The notes under the pieces are model-generated. The model was not told the DNA's origin. It was given only the letters and a program-made list of their open reading frames with translations, and ran no database searches. From Thalassia testudinum (Eukaryota; Streptophyta; Magnoliopsida; Alismatales; Hydrocharitaceae): DNA of 64,000 nt. The position numbers and the translations under genes are program-made. Location of the stretch: contig JAZHRO010000063.1 of assembly GCA_037157565.1 (NCBI GenBank), positions 151,764,501 to 151,828,500 of the forward strand, given 5' to 3'. This document shows positions 1 through 12,282 of this stretch, piece after piece. The first letter of the stretch is position 1. Every line of letters begins with the position of its first letter.

Positions 1-587
1 GTAAACTCTGAAGTGTGCAGGCACAGGTGAAAAGGAAGGACCGCGGAAGAAGAAGAAAGCTGAGGGAGACACTGTAGCAACAAGCGGTTTAAGTCGTCTG
101 ATTGGAAAATCAGACGACGTCCTGAAGGGAAAAGAAGAAAGAAGGAGAGACGACGTCCTGACAGGAAAAAGAAAAGAAGAAAGAAGGAGATCTGAAGAAC
201 AAAAGAACAGGGAAGAACTGAAAGAAGAAGAGCACGAGAAGAAGATCTGAAGAAAGGAAAAGAAGAAGAACAGGACCGCTCTGCAGAAGAAAAAGGAAGA
301 GCAGGAACAGCTGAAAGAAGAAGAAGAACATCACCACTGCAGATAAAGAAGAAGAAGATAACAGAAGATCTGAGATGAGGAGAAGCAAAGAGGAAAGAAG
401 AAAAGACAACAAATTCTTTCTCTCTCTTTCTTTATTTTTGTAAAAGAAACTTGTACCCCTAGAATACAACTTGCTCCCTGAGTTCGACCTCGGGAACTCT
501 TTTATTTTCCGAGTAAAAAATTTATTTGAAATGATGGCAATAACTGGCTATACTACAACGCTATAACAATAAAACCCGGTTATCTCA
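1..587 (+). mobile_element. 3' end of an E-type LTR (plus strand), cut by the window edge
   Basis: Read on the plus strand, the stretch 460-587 (Leu-rich on the other strand only by chance) aligns with the reverse complement of the start of the E LTR at 30476-30600: both have a 'TGCTCCCTG..TTCGACCTCGG' block, then 'GGCTATA.TACAACG', then about 27 bases ending in TCA/CA. The purine-rich GAA/GAAG tract at 110-400 matches the pyrimidine tract at 30840-31000 of the E LTR. No tRNA-Asp primer site follows, so this is a 3' or solo LTR sitting in the tail of element I. The exact end is uncertain: 587 (..TATCTCA) fits the alignment best, 613 (..GTATCA) is the alternative. Confidence 0.6.
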
Positions 588-1280
588 ACGAAGCCACAGC
601 ATTTCAAGTATCATCTTCTTTTTCCTCTTCCAAATTATTCAATTCTAATTCCTAATTATCACATGATTCAGCAAAATTTTTAGTTTCCTCAGATAACTCA
701 TCATATGTTTCAATCTCTTGAATATCTTTTTCATAAGGGGATATTTCCTCCTCACTTAGATGGAATTGGGCATTAGATTCAGTAGTGAGTTCCTCCATGA
801 GAGTGGAATGGGATGAATCATTGATTGAGGAGTCGTTAAAGTCTTTTTGATTTTGTTGCTCTGTGTATGTGATCATTTAAGTCAATTAATCAATGTCTCC
901 ATGGGTATCCTCAAATACAACAAAATCATATTCAGGCCCATTAATGCTTGGTTCCTCAAAATGAAATGATTGATACTTAGGCCCTAAATCAAGATCAAGA
1001 TCGTCAAATGAATCTCCCTCAACTTCAATAGGAACATCAATATCATCCACCTCGGGTGTCTAATCTACAGAATCCTCAATGACCACCTCAGAATTACAGG
1101 TTGTGGCACACCCGGCACAAATTTTGTTTCTGATTTTTGTTGCTCATCCCAGATTTTATGAAGCACTTTTCTTATATCATCATATTCTCTCGTACTAGCT
1201 TCTTTTATTTCATGAACCATTTTGATCGATTGAGTAATATGGGATTCATTGCAAGAGGCAGGGGTTTGAATTGGGCTAGG
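588..1280 (-). pseudogene. Element I, acidic tail downstream of the protease (broken)
   Basis: After the protease the minus strand keeps short open pieces, the clearest at 652-876 (74 codons, very rich in Glu, Ser and Asn, no hydrophobic core). Such Asp/Glu-rich tails also follow the protease in elements C, G and H, so this looks like the same region. Stops and frame changes break it between 880 and 1280. The tail is cut by the E-type LTR near 587-613. No known domain is recognised. Confidence 0.55.
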
Positions 1281-1928
1281 TCAGTCACAATAGTCAACCA
1301 TGCTATCAAATATTTGATCTTGTAATGACGGTGACTCTTGTGATTTAGTAGATTCTTGATTTGGGTCATATGGTCCTACCCAGGTGTCAATTGCCATGGT
1401 TTCTTCTGAATTACCCTCTAAATCACTTTCCGTATCATCCAAAAAATACCCTAACTTTATTTTCTTAGCAGTTGCATAAATATCAAAGTGAATCTCCTCA
1501 TTGCCGCTACTCATTTTCATACATCCTGAGTAACAGTCAATTCGTGCATTGGTCGTAGCCAAGAAAGGGCGACCCAGAATGATGGGTGAAGCACCTAGCT
1601 TCTTCAGTATATCCATGTCCAAAACAATAAAATCAACTGGAAAGCTAATACCTTGCACCTTAATGATCACATCATGAACTACCCCCTTAGGTGTGTTCAT
1701 GGAGCCATCTGCCATTTTAATGGTGACAGGTGTGTAATGTAGATCTCCAGGTCTGGTGCGGTCAAAAAGAGCAGTAGGAATCAAGCTGATGGAAGACCCT
1801 AGATCCACAAGGGCTCTATTAAAGGTGAATCCCTTGATGGAACAAGATATGAACAGTTTTCCAAGGTTGGTCTTTTTGGGTGGTAGGGTGCTAGAAACAA
1901 ATGCACTTATGCTAGCAAATAAAACCAT
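1281..1928 (-). pseudogene. Element I aspartic protease domain
   Basis: Open for 215 codons. It has the retroelement pepsin-like protease pattern: active site DLGSS with the Asp near residue 42, a flap-side segment 'IKMADGS..TPKGVVHDV', the strand 'FPVDFIVLDMD' and the second-half signature 'PIILGRPFLAT'. The family cleaves the Gag-Pol precursor inside the particle. DLG in place of DTG is usual in the Athila/Tat branch. The methionine used here is not the real start: the frame is the middle of a polyprotein entering from 1929-3123, where stops intervene. No RT or integrase follows within the element as far as it is visible. Confidence 0.88.
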
Positions 1929-3123
1929 CTCTTTAGGTGTGCAAGTCTTTTTCTTTTCTTGTGACTCTTTCTTTTAGGCCCTAGGAAAGGGTAAATAAGT
2001 CAAATCAACTTTAGGAGCCTTTTTCTTCTTTTTGTCCCTAGAGTCTGAGTCAGTGCTAGATGCAGGTTTGGTCCTAAGATTTTTAGATGAGCTTGAATCA
2101 GATAGTTTGGGTAGGCTCCTAGATTTTCTCTTTCTTTTAGAAGCCAAAGAATTGGCACCTGTGATAAATTGGAGGATGGGTTGAAAGAATAGGTGGAGAA
2201 TAAGAGTGAAGAGGAGTGTGCATACAGGGATGGAATGATTCTTGAAGTCTCTTGATTTGATCCCCTTGAGATTTTACTTGATTTTCCAAATTAGTCAGCC
2301 TTTCTTCATTTTTCTTGTCAAAGTCCAACAAAAGGTTCGTGATATCCTCAAGGGTGGTTGTGGGTTGGGTTGGACTAGATGGTTGCCCGAAAGTGGATTG
2401 AGTGGAGTGCTGGGGTGGCTTAGATTGATCTTGAGTTTGATTTCTTCTTTGTGGAGGCCATGAAAGGTCAGGATTGTCTCTCCACTCTACGTTATATAAA
2501 TTAGGATATGAATCAAAGTGTGTGTCACCCTGAGTGGGGCTGACTATAGAGGGAGTTGATTGAGAACCTGATGTGTGCTCCTATACTTGTGATCCATTTT
2601 TCCAATTCTTTAGTGATATATCATCAAGTATGGGTGTATCAAAAATGGTGCATTTCCCAAATGATTTACCCAAATCATGAAGCAAGTCCAAAGGTGCCTT
2701 CTGGGTTAGCTGAGTCTAGGATGCCTCCCTAGGGTAGCAAGAGTTAGTAGAGTAGCTAGTGGATCCAAAATATGGGTCAGTAGACCCACTAGGCTGGTCA
2801 TTCCAGGTCTCTTATACCTGGGAGGAGTGATAAAATTGAGATTGTGCCTGGCATTGTCTAATTTACTCCAGGAGCTTGGCACATTGATCCTTATAACCCT
2901 TGTTATACTCCCGGAATTCAGCAACTATGGTCGTCAATCGATTTTGATCTAGATAAGGGTCGGATCCATGAGGTTTAGGTTCTAAATAAGTTGGGGGATA
3001 AGGAGTATGAGAATAATCATATCCCAGTTGCTGAGGATGAGTCTCCCAAACAGGAGGAGTTGAAATCATGGTTGGGTTAGGAGATGAAGGACCTTGAGCA
3101 TCAAAGGGATGATATGGGTTCAT
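1929..3123 (-). pseudogene. Element I N-terminal frame: Tyr/Pro-rich, coiled coil, no capsid
   Basis: The frame starts with MNPYHPFDAQ at 3123 and runs 86 codons to 2863, rich in Pro, Tyr and His. It continues with interruptions; 2137-2331 holds a heptad-like helix (DKKNEERLTNLENQVKSQ) matching the short coil found in the gag of C and G downstream of the capsid. The capsid pattern seen in C, E and G ('LFPFSLRDKASYWF', 'FLQKFFPIGRTN') is absent. In position the frame therefore corresponds to the C-terminal half of gag. At least six stops and frame shifts make it non-functional as it stands. Confidence 0.7.
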
Positions 3124-4938
3124 GGATATTCAAGAAAAGAAGAGAATATAGAGAAGAGAAGGTCTTCCTTAGGAAGACACAACCAGCTACAAGGGGCTGG
3201 TGGAAATAAGGCAAAGCCTAAAATCAGAGAAAGCCCCAAATCAAGCAAACAAGCTAGCCCTAAATTGTATATACTAAATGGACCTAAACCTGGCACCCTG
3301 AAATGGACTTGGGTTAAACCAACCCTTGAATTACTTGGCTAGGTAGAAGGGTGGGACCCCCTAGGACACCCAACATGGTGGGACACCACTAGAGGTTAAT
3401 GCTGTTATCGCACCGACCTTTCTTGTCACCAGTTGGTCCAAATGGACAAGGCCTTAATTTTTCACCCAATTAAACTTTGGTTACCATGTGAGTTAGTCCT
3501 ACCTAGGGCACGTCTACTTAGTTTTAGGCTTGTGATTGAAGTGCTCTTGGAATGTGATTGGGCGTTATGGAGGTATTGCCCTTAAAATTAGATTTAGTAG
3601 TGTGAAGTGCACAGATAAAGGATTTGCAATAGAAGATTTAATTGGTGTAGTGGCTTTTATGATTCAAGTGCTTGTATTAATTTCTTTTAGGGTTTTAATT
3701 GTTTAAGTCAATTCAAACAAGGTTGTAGTGAAGCACACAAGTTTTGCAAATCCTAATTTGTTTTATGAATTTCCTTTAAGTATGGAATGCAAATGTGCTC
3801 TACCTTAATGTGGAAACCCTACTATTTGAGAGGTCTAAATGATGATTTTAAGTCCAATAAGGTAGAAGTGGTGCAACCCAATCAGAGAAAACAATGGTCC
3901 TAATGCACCACTACTAAGTGAAATAGACCTAAGTGGTTGCCAACTTAAAATGTAAATCAGTTTAATTCAGGTAGGTGAGGGGGTCAATCAAGAAATTAAC
4001 CTCACCTACTAGGCAACTAAGTTGGGTCAAGTCAGTTTAGGTCTCTAGAAAAAAATTAAACCCTAAAGTTTTATGTGCTAGGGCTTATGCTCTTCTAAAA
4101 ACCTACATTCAGACCTTGTTCTTGCTTGAAATCACTCCTCAGATTAGTAAAGGAAGCCAAATAAGATGAAATTTGACAGAGATTTTCCTTTCTCAATAAG
4201 GCTTTCAGGGAATATTGTTTGGATATTTTTACTATTTCATACAATTTTTCATGAATTTTTAGGTGTTAGGAGGTCAAATAGGCCAGATGGACCCCCTATG
4301 AGTAATTCAGTTTGAAAGAGTATCATAGGAAATCAAAAAATTCTTGAAAACTTATATAAGAAACTAGGTTTTAGTGGATTTCTAACCACATAAATTTCAA
4401 GTCAATCTAATTTATATAGAGGTTAGAATTAATGTTTAAAGTTAGATAAAATCAATGTGCGGACTGTTCTGACCCCTATCCACTGAAAGAATTTTTAAAA
4501 TTCGTACAATCCGAATTTAGGTGGCATTAAAAGTCTTGTCTGAAACCTTAATATTGGATTGAATCTCAAGATTTTTGAATTCCTAATTTGGTGGCAATTA
4601 ATTTTTAAAAATCGAAATCAATTTGAGACTGAGTTTCTAGATACAGAGTTGGTGTATTTGAGGCAGTTTCCAAGTCAAATATACACCAACCAAAGAAATT
4701 TTTTCTTTTTTTTTCAAATCCGAAAATTTAAATTTGAATTTTTTTATTTTTTTTATTTTAATTGATTTTGTTTTTTTTTCAAAACTAAGAAATCAACTAA
4801 ATAGAGGATTAAGAATAATACCTATGATCTTCACCATGGGTTGATGCGTGCGCAGCTTCTCATCTTGACTGACAATCAAAACAAACACAAAAATGTTAAG
4901 CAAATGCAAATCCAAATGTAAAAACTCGCTCATTACCT
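3124..4938 (-). other. Element I 5' leader (non-coding)
   Basis: No gene here. AT-rich leader between primer site and frame, with T-rich runs at 4700-4790. The stretch 4190-4620 is an older, diverged version of the leaders of B (15600-15960), C (26930-27300) and D (45690-46080), sharing phrases such as a 'GACCCC.TG' block after a T/A-rich run. A weak match to the shared GACAC leader motif lies near 3390-3405. Confidence 0.65.
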
Positions 4939-4955
4939 CCCTGGCAACAGTGCCA
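4939..4955 (-). other. Primer binding site, tRNA-Asp type (element I)
   Basis: The reverse complement reads TGGCACTGTTGCCAGGG. It pairs with the 3' end of plant tRNA-Asp (..CCCCGGCAACGGCGCCA) apart from a few changes. It lies 2 bases from the LTR edge. Confidence 0.8.
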
Positions 4956-4957
4956 TT

Positions 4958-6939
4958 TGACAAAGCAGTTTTCACCCGTGTTTTGAAATATGTTGTAATT
5001 GTAGTATAGGCGCATTAAACCCTCAATCAAAAATATTTGTTTTACGAAACTCGCATTGATTTTTATTCTTTTATAACATGAGTTCTGGTCATTCATCTCA
5101 GGGAGGTGTAAAATGCGAGTATTCTAATTGGATCCACTTATCTAGCTTAAATCTAATCTAATCTAACCTAACCTAAATTTTTTGGTCTTTTTGTTTTTGT
5201 GATTTTTTTTTTACGTTTTTGATTTTTGGAAAACAAACTTGAATGCAAAAACTACCAAAGCGAAACCATAAAACCTACATGCATCTAGGTGAGGCCATGG
5301 TGGTCGTGCACAGTGTGGCTAACCTAAGTAGCATGTATATATACTGGTGAAGAGGCAAACAAATGTGAAGATACGCATGTGAGAGAATTTAGTTCTAGCA
5401 TCAATCACAAAAGCATCAATCACACAATATTATGCATGCATAGAACAATAAAAAATGTCAAATAAAGTCTATACTAGAAAGCACATATCATGCCGAAAAG
5501 TGCCATTAGGGCCATTAGGTTTTGTGTCAAGGTGTAGGCTAGACCTTGGGTTGCAGACACCCATCTACATGCCTACCAACAAGAGGGTATGACCAATTAA
5601 GGCATGGGAAACCTTGTGGCTGACCAAGATAAAGAAGAAAGAGAGGGGGGCATCCACTCTATGGAGAAGAGAGGACATGCCCAAGTGAAAAGAGGAGAAG
5701 AGGGTGTTGCATGCTTTGTGCTCTCCTTCTTGCCGCCTATATGAAGATGCTTGGAGGAGAGCTTCTTCAACCATCCATGGAGGAGCCCCTTGGAGGGAGG
5801 TGGTGTCTTGGAGGAGGAAGGAGGACAACTTGGAAAGGAGAGGGAAGAAGATAGTCGCTAGTTGGAGGGGAAAATGAATGTGCGACCCTTTTCTGGTTGG
5901 CTTTTATGGGAGATGCTTCTTTTGGTTGCAAGTTGGCTCTTTCCCAAAATAGAAATTCCCACCTTTGGTGGCCCTTAGAGTTGACGACCAAAAATAGGGA
6001 GGGTAGATTAGGAAGGTTGATTTTGGAAGGGGTGTGTGTGGTTTGAATTTCGTAGAGCTATGTTGTGGGTGTTGGTAGGATTAGGTGCTAAACAGGTTGG
6101 GTCAATCTAGATTAGGTGGGTATGGACCTAATTAGGCTTAGGTGAGTTTAATTGGATAGGAGTAAACCTAATTGGATCTAGGTCAAGTCTAATTGGATGT
6201 GTGTGTGATTAGGCAAAGGTAATCCTAATAGGTATGAGTTAATTAGATTCTAGGTGGATCTAATTGGTTTAGGTGCACCCAATCAACTGTAGATGCACCT
6301 AATTAGGTGTGGGCTAGTTCAATTAGGTTAGGGATAGGATAACTAAGGGTATGGATAGTGGGATAGACTTAGGAGATCTCTAATTAGGTTTCCTAAGGTG
6401 TTTAGTGGGGTTTCTAGGTCAAAAGAGGCAAGCTTGGGTTTCTAGCACCAAAAACAAGAACCAGAGAAGACCACCAGATGTCCAGACAAGTGATTAGACA
6501 TCTTATACTTCAAAATTGGACATCTAGAAGTTAGGTTGGATGTGTAATTTTGTGTCAGTGTAAGTTTTGGCTTCCTGAATTGATTTTCTACAAAAATCAG
6601 ACGTCCAGCCTAATATCTGGATGTCCAGAAAGGTGCTAGAGGGTGGGTTTTGGGTTTAGGAAGGCTATCCTAGGGTTTCTAAATGTAGGGATAAGGCTAT
6701 CCTCCTCACTCCTCTTGTCTGGATCAGCCTTCTTCTCTCTTTATTGCCTTATTCCACTCTATCTTACTTCCTGGATCACTTTATTACCTCCAAATAACAA
6801 CAAAAACATTAAATAGCAAGATATCTCATCTTATTCAATATAAAATGATGTAATGCATGATATGAATGAAAAATTTACAAGTTAAGCTAGGTTCAAACAT
6901 TATTTAGGTTGATTAGGACCTATGATTGCTGCGTAATTA
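4958..6939 (-). repeat. Element I 5' LTR
   Basis: Begins TGACAAAGC on the plus strand next to the primer site and ends ..GATTGCTGCGTAATTA, the B/C/D-type LTR end. It shares the 'ACTCGCAT..', GACGTC-like and 'AATTAGG' blocks of the B superfamily but is the most diverged copy. A TATA-like box, CATAAAAG on the minus strand, lies at 5901-5909. Short open frames at 5565-5991 are chance readings of a GA-rich tract. Confidence 0.75.
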
Positions 6940-7942
6940 CTTTCTCCCTAGTTTTTTTACGGGGTCAACACAAGGGCGAACCCAGTGTATATCTCCCCAG
7001 CTTATTCTACTTCTCCGCTTCTTCCTAAGTGTTTAGGAATTATACGTGCATTTCGTGAGCTGGGTTCTGGACAGCCGACTAATGAGCTGTTAGCACCGAC
7101 CACTTGCCAGCCATACTCGCGCGGTGAAGTGACTTATTTATTTATTTTATTTTATTCTCCTTTTTTCTATTTTTTTCTTTTTGGGTATTTCTTTTTCTCT
7201 TTATTTCTATGTAGGTGGCTTCCCTAATCTAAGATTTACCTAAAGGTAGCAGGAAGAGAATGGTTGTATGGCTAGGCTCTTGACAACCAGCCAATGAGTT
7301 GTTACCACCGACAACTTGCTAACCATATCACCCTAGAAGGTTCATTAGCTACCTAATTTTCATAAAATTCACCGAAAAGTGAGCTAATGCAAATAGTGTG
7401 TCGATGCTTTAGACTTAAAGTCCCCTCAAATCAGAGGGTAGGTTGATAAGTCGTGTACTTATCACCCCAATTTATTTACCAAATTAAAATAAAATTAACT
7501 TGGCGAGGACTCGAGACCAAGTTAACATTTTAGTAGGCACCCGGGCTGATTAAGCCTGAAGACCTGAAGAGTCTAAGTGTTCAGGTCCTAAAGTATCGTC
7601 TCCTAAAGTTAACAACTCCTAATGCCTAAGTCCTCTTCTCCTAATTCTATTTTTTTTTTCTTTTTTCATTTTGAATTTTGAATTTTGAATTTTGAACTTT
7701 TTTAAAGAAAATAAAAAATTCCATGCAGCTAATAAAATCATTTCAGGATTAATTATCCACTTCCCCATGCTTAAAAGGTGCAATGTCCTCATTGTAAAAA
7801 TAAAGACATGAAAACAGTGGAATAAATAGAATATCACCTGAATTTCATGGCAATCCGGTCGGCTCTACAGAGAGAAAGGAGTATACACATGTGCTAAGTT
7901 TATTACCTTTAGCTAGACATAATATACAAACAAAGAAGTTAT
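6940..7942 (-). mobile_element. Element A, piece 1: 3' non-coding region
   Basis: Matches the 3' non-coding part of F (21050-21600) and H (48335-49330) base for base over long stretches, so A was an F/H-type element. It contains two copies of a 58-bp unit (7059-7116, 7271-7328), a perfect 8-bp stem-loop at 7444-7464, and the internal polypurine module at 7761-7796. It is broken at 7942 by element C and resumes at 30189. No open frame of interest. Confidence 0.8.
7761..7796 (-). promoter_or_regulatory. Internal polypurine tract with GAGGA-loop stem (A)
   Basis: On the minus strand a stem (ACAATG / CATTG) around the loop AGGA is followed by AAGCATGGGG. It lies at the boundary between coding region and 3' non-coding region, as in C, E, G and H. 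Confidence 0.5.
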
Positions 7943-10289
7943 TGACAATCCTGTTTTTGAGCATTTTAAAATCTTCAGAAATCGTAGTATAGTCGCGCTA
8001 AAACGTTCGTCAAAAAAATGATTTTGTAAAGATAACATGACTTGAGTCTCGGTCGTTCTTCTCTGAGAGGCATGTATGCAAATCTGAAATCAATATTTTT
8101 TGCTCTACTTGTTTAACATCGAACACCGATTTCTAATCGTCGGATCAACATTTTGCCACTTTCATTATGAACCCTAATTACGTGTGCATGTGTTAGATAG
8201 ATGACAAATGTGAAAGTGTGAGTTTCAGTACGCACAATTCTAGTTATGTGGTGGCTGTTTATGGAAAATGCACTAATAGTTAAATCCTCAATATTTTATG
8301 GTACCAACATGCTGGTTGCAATAGATAATAATTAAAAGCAGGCAACTTTAATCACACAAAATATATTGCAATCAATAAGCTCATGGTGATTCTCAACACA
8401 GAGATATACATATTTTTTCTTTCATTCTTTCAGGAGGGTGTTTGCAACATGGAACCAGAGGAAAGCTTATAGAGGAAAGCTTGAAAACATTAATCTAACT
8501 AATAGAAAATGATCGCATACATGAATCTATGGGGGGATTTTGCATGCATCATTGGGGGAGAATAAAGAGCTACACTACTAAGCAGTAATAAAGGCACATA
8601 ACTATGAAGAACTAAGCTACTAATCTAGCAGAAATAAGGGCATTCGGAGGTGGTCTCCGATGGACTTTGAGTTTGTTGAGAGGAGAAGGAGGGGCGGCCA
8701 ATGGTGCTTAGGCCGGCCCTTGGAGAGAGGTTGGAGAGGTGATCCAGCATCCTAGCATGGAGATGGTGGTGGCCATGGTGAGGCAACTCGTGGAAGTGGA
8801 ATGTAGCTAACCTAAATGGAAGTGAATAAAGCCAAGAGATGGATGGGTGCAAATGGCCACCCCTTAGGTCTCTTTATAGACCTAAGGGAAGCTCACTAGA
8901 GAATTACAGAATTCTCTAGAGAGGCCTATGGTTGGAGCTCGTGGGAGAGTGAGACAGAGAGGATGGATGGTGGTTTTTAGATCCACCAAATGTGGATCTA
9001 GAAATTGAATGGCTCTTGGTTGCTAATTTTAGCAACCAAGGCAACAACACATGGTAGAGAGTTATAAAGAACTCTAGGCTAGGTATTTTCATGTGGATGG
9101 TGTGTGTGAGTGTGTGTGGGTGTGTGCGGGTCAGAACTTAGGTGGCTAGGTTTATTAGGTTAGGTTCTAGTGGGTTTAGGTCAAGGTAGGTCTCAAATTA
9201 GGGTTGTAAACCCTAATTCACTAAGGTAAAGTGCAATTAAACTTAATACAAGTTTAACTGGGTGTGTGAAAATATAATTGAGAGTAAAATAACTCAATTA
9301 AGTCAGGTCTAGGTCAACTGGACTCTTACTGAGTCCAATTGGATAGTGTGTGCTGAGATCAGGGCTCAATTGGACTTAATGAGTCCAATTGAATAGACTG
9401 AAGAGATTGACCATGATCCAAGTCAATTAGGTTTAGTAAGGACCTAATTAGGTCCTTAGGGATGTCTAGAGGTGATGTACTAGGGTTACGGCACCTTAAT
9501 TTAGGTTCCTAGGGGGTTAGAATTGGGTTTAGGGAGCTAGAGATCTAAGATCAAGATTTAGATCTCAAAATAATGTCTGGAGGGCAGTTCTGGACGTCTA
9601 ATAATAGTGTCAAACATATTATAGTGAAAAATCAGAAGTCCAGACTTGTTGTCTAGACATCCAATCAGAGTCAGGAGGGATTTTAGGTTCTATTTTTGGT
9701 ATTCTGCAGAAATTGGACGTCTAACGAAGTGTCTGGACGTCCAATAACACTGCAGAAGTGGGTTTAAGGTGTGTGAGAGTTGGCTAAGGGTTCTAGACAT
9801 CTTATAACTCATCTGGATGTCCAAATAGAAGCTAGAATTAGGATTTTAAGGTTTTGTAGGGTGCGGCGACCTAATCTAAGGGTGGCTAAGGTTGGGGAGG
9901 CTTCTAGGCTGTCCTAAGACTAGGATGGACCTAAGTTCTTCACAATTTATTGCTTTATTCCTACTTAATAGAATAGCATACCTTAACTCCCTTACATTAT
10001 TATCTACTACATCAAATCTAGGTCTTCTGCTCCAGCTCTACTGCAACTCCAGTTATTCTTTATTCTTCATATCTAGCTTTAGATCCAGCTTCTGATCTAT
10101 CTTCAGATTAGCTTATTACCTGCAATTGACATAATGCACCTAATCAGTGCATTATAACATTATTTTATGCATAGCTAAAAGAAAGCAATAAAGGTGCTAG
10201 TAATGCTCATGCATGCATGAATTACCCTAACTTATTCTAAGTCCTACCCTAATTTAGGTTAATTAAGACCTATGATTGCTGCGCAATCA
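7943..10289 (-). repeat. Element C 3' LTR
   Basis: 2347 bp, TGACAATCC..GCGCAATCA on the plus strand. It pairs with the 5' LTR at 27869-30188 (2320 bp) throughout with scattered substitutions and small indels. TATA box at 8871-8880, a 10-bp-arm palindrome at 8896-8919, and GACGTC-like motifs at 9590-9800. Confidence 0.9.
8871..8880 (-). promoter_or_regulatory. TATA box of C 3' LTR
   Basis: TCTATAAAGA on the minus strand, in the same place as the TATA box of the other B-superfamily LTRs. It marks the U3/R side of the LTR. Confidence 0.55.
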
Positions 10290-10326
10290 TACCCTCATGC
10301 CTAAATCTTGCTAGTCCCTAGCAAAT
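10290..10326 (-). promoter_or_regulatory. Terminal polypurine tract with GGGAC-loop stem (C)
   Basis: On the minus strand: stem TTGCTA, loop GGGAC, stem TAGCAA, then GGCATGAGGGTA directly at the LTR start. The purine tract is the expected plus-strand primer of reverse transcription. Confidence 0.65.
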
Positions 10327-12011
10327 GCAAGACTAAATTATTGACAGAAGGGTCCCTAAGGGATTTATTATTTTATCAAGTGTATGCATAGAGATTTTTC
10401 TCTTCTTTTTTTTTCATCCTATGCTCTAGAAATCCAGACAATCGTGAAAGTATAGCTATGTAGCTTTTGCAACAGATTCGAATGAAAAACTAATTCACCT
10501 CTAAAGCCTGTACTTGAACCCTAGTAAAATTCTAGCGGGATAGGTGGACTTCTTCCATCGGGGTATTCAAAATATTCTATTAATTTCACCTAGTCTTTAG
10601 GCTTAGGTAGAGAATCTCTGAGGGGGACAGGTGTTTATTTGGTGGCTCACTCTCACTTGGTGCTACATAGAGATTAGTATTTCAGAATCTAGATTCCTGG
10701 ATTATCAAGTAACTCAACTCAGAGAAAGACGAGAAAAACTATGCTCTCTTCTGGTTCCTTTGTATTCATTCTCTCTTTCTCTTTTTCTTAGAGCTCACAA
10801 TCTCACTAGATTCACACATATGACCTGTATTTGGTGGTCTCACTTGACATTAACACTTTAATTAAGTTCCCATAACTCTAACACCAAGTCATAATTCCTC
10901 AGCTAGTATTCGGGCGGTCAGAAATACAGAAAAATAGGTTAAGGCCATATTTGGTGTATCTCAAATTTATTTGGTGGTATTGACTCAATGCAACTAAAAT
11001 AAACACTAAATATCCGCTCTTTTTTTTCTTTGCTTTTTCTTCTTTTTCTAATTTTTCTCTTTTTCAGTTCTTCTTTTTTTCTATCATTTTTTTTCAACAT
11101 ATACACAACTACCATACATCCATGAACTTTATTGAGGAGACATTATTAGGGATTGGTGGTACTCAAGAGACATTGGGTGGCTTCTTTGGTGGAAGTGCCT
11201 ACTCATGGCACCGGGAGAGATGGATAGGACGGTGTATTTCTGACCTTGATATCAATACGCTCCTTCAGCCTAGGATTCTGTAAAGAATGGCTGTAACCAT
11301 CCACCTTAGCCCTAGTTTTATGAAAACTTACTCTCCATGTATTTACCTTATTTGGTGGCTCTCAAAATTTCACACAAAATGTATAGGTAGGAACCGAGAG
11401 CGAAAACTATGTCTAATCTCAGAGTATCATCACCTAATTATCTAGCACTCCGGATTCCTTGCACTAATCTTAGAACACCAGTAGACTCTACTCTCATCTC
11501 ACACTATTTGGTGGATTTTTGGAGGAAAGTCTTCCCGACTCCCAAAACACTGTCCAGGGGTTCAGGAAAAGAAGCACTTCTTCTTGATAGACTAAATATG
11601 TTTATCATCCTTCACCGTGAATCCATTGAAAATTCTACATGTGTGTGAAAAGTTATACTAGATTCCAGATTACAGGAATAAACTAGAGGATAAAATCCTT
11701 AATGTGTTCTCTTAATAAAATAATCTTATTCATGAATGCAATATGTATATATGATATAAACAAGTAACCTCATATAATTTGTACTTCGTGAAATTCTCGT
11801 ATTGGGTTACATTCAGCTTGACCCTAAATTTAGAACAATAGGTGAGCGAGTGAGTCGAAAATGGCTGTTGCAGACGATTTCTATCTCCAATGCGAGCATT
11901 GGAGGTGGAGTCAGTTAGTTATTCTTTTATTTAGGGTCCTAAAGTACGTTTGACATGCATTTCCAAGGTTTTCCTAATTGTTGGCGTAAAAATTTTCAGT
12001 TTTGCTATATC

Positions 12012-12050
12012 TACCCCCTCATGTCTAAGTTCTTGCATGACCTCATGCAT
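12012..12050 (-). promoter_or_regulatory. Internal polypurine tract with AGGT-loop stem (C)
   Basis: Minus strand: stem TGCATG, loop AGGT, stem CATGCA, then AGACATGAGGGGG. It lies about 1.72 kb inside the terminal tract, just past the end of the coding region. Confidence 0.5.
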
Positions 12051-12282
12051 GAATATAAAAGAAAATAAATACAATAGGGAGTAAATGGGTAGAAATCACC
12101 TAAAATTGCTCCTGAAATTATACATTCAGCACCGGCCAACCTGACAGTATGTAATATGCAGAAAGAAAACATGCTAAAAGAAAAATATGCTTTGTATAAA
12201 AATGGTTATGTATAGATGATGGTAGAATGTGGGATATGCTATCTATATGTGCTGAGTTTAACGCCTCCAACTGGGCGAGAAC

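Larger units (their letters stand above)
588..6939 (-). mobile_element. Element I: Athila-like element with protease but no capsid, 5' part
   Basis: It reads right to left: 5' LTR 4958-6939, tRNA-Asp primer site 4939-4955, leader 3124-4938, then a decayed frame 3123 down to about 588 ending at the inserted E-type LTR. Its 3' LTR lies left of the window. The right border joins element A sequence: the bases after 6939 continue as the related copies in F (21050) and H (48335) do. The expected target duplication is CTTTC (6940-6944). The LTR 5' end reads ..TAATTA instead of ..AATCA on the plus strand, probably a point mutation of the terminal CA. Confidence 0.8.
10290..12282 (-). other. Element C 3' non-coding region
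   Basis: No gene. About 2 kb between the last codon of the C frame and the LTR. Several 'TTTGGTGG' units recur (10640, 10826, 10970, 11350, 11506). T-rich runs at 11010-11095. The two ends carry the paired polypurine modules. Confidence 0.65.

Noticed and set aside
110..469. A Leu/Ser/Phe-rich open frame of 119 codons on the minus strand
   Set aside because: It is the complement of a GAA/GAAG purine tract of an LTR; low complexity with no protein-family signal.
7444..7464. TGATAAGT..ACTTATCA as a tiny solo LTR or MITE
   Set aside because: Only 21 bp, no target duplication, and at the same place in A, F and H, so it is part of the element.
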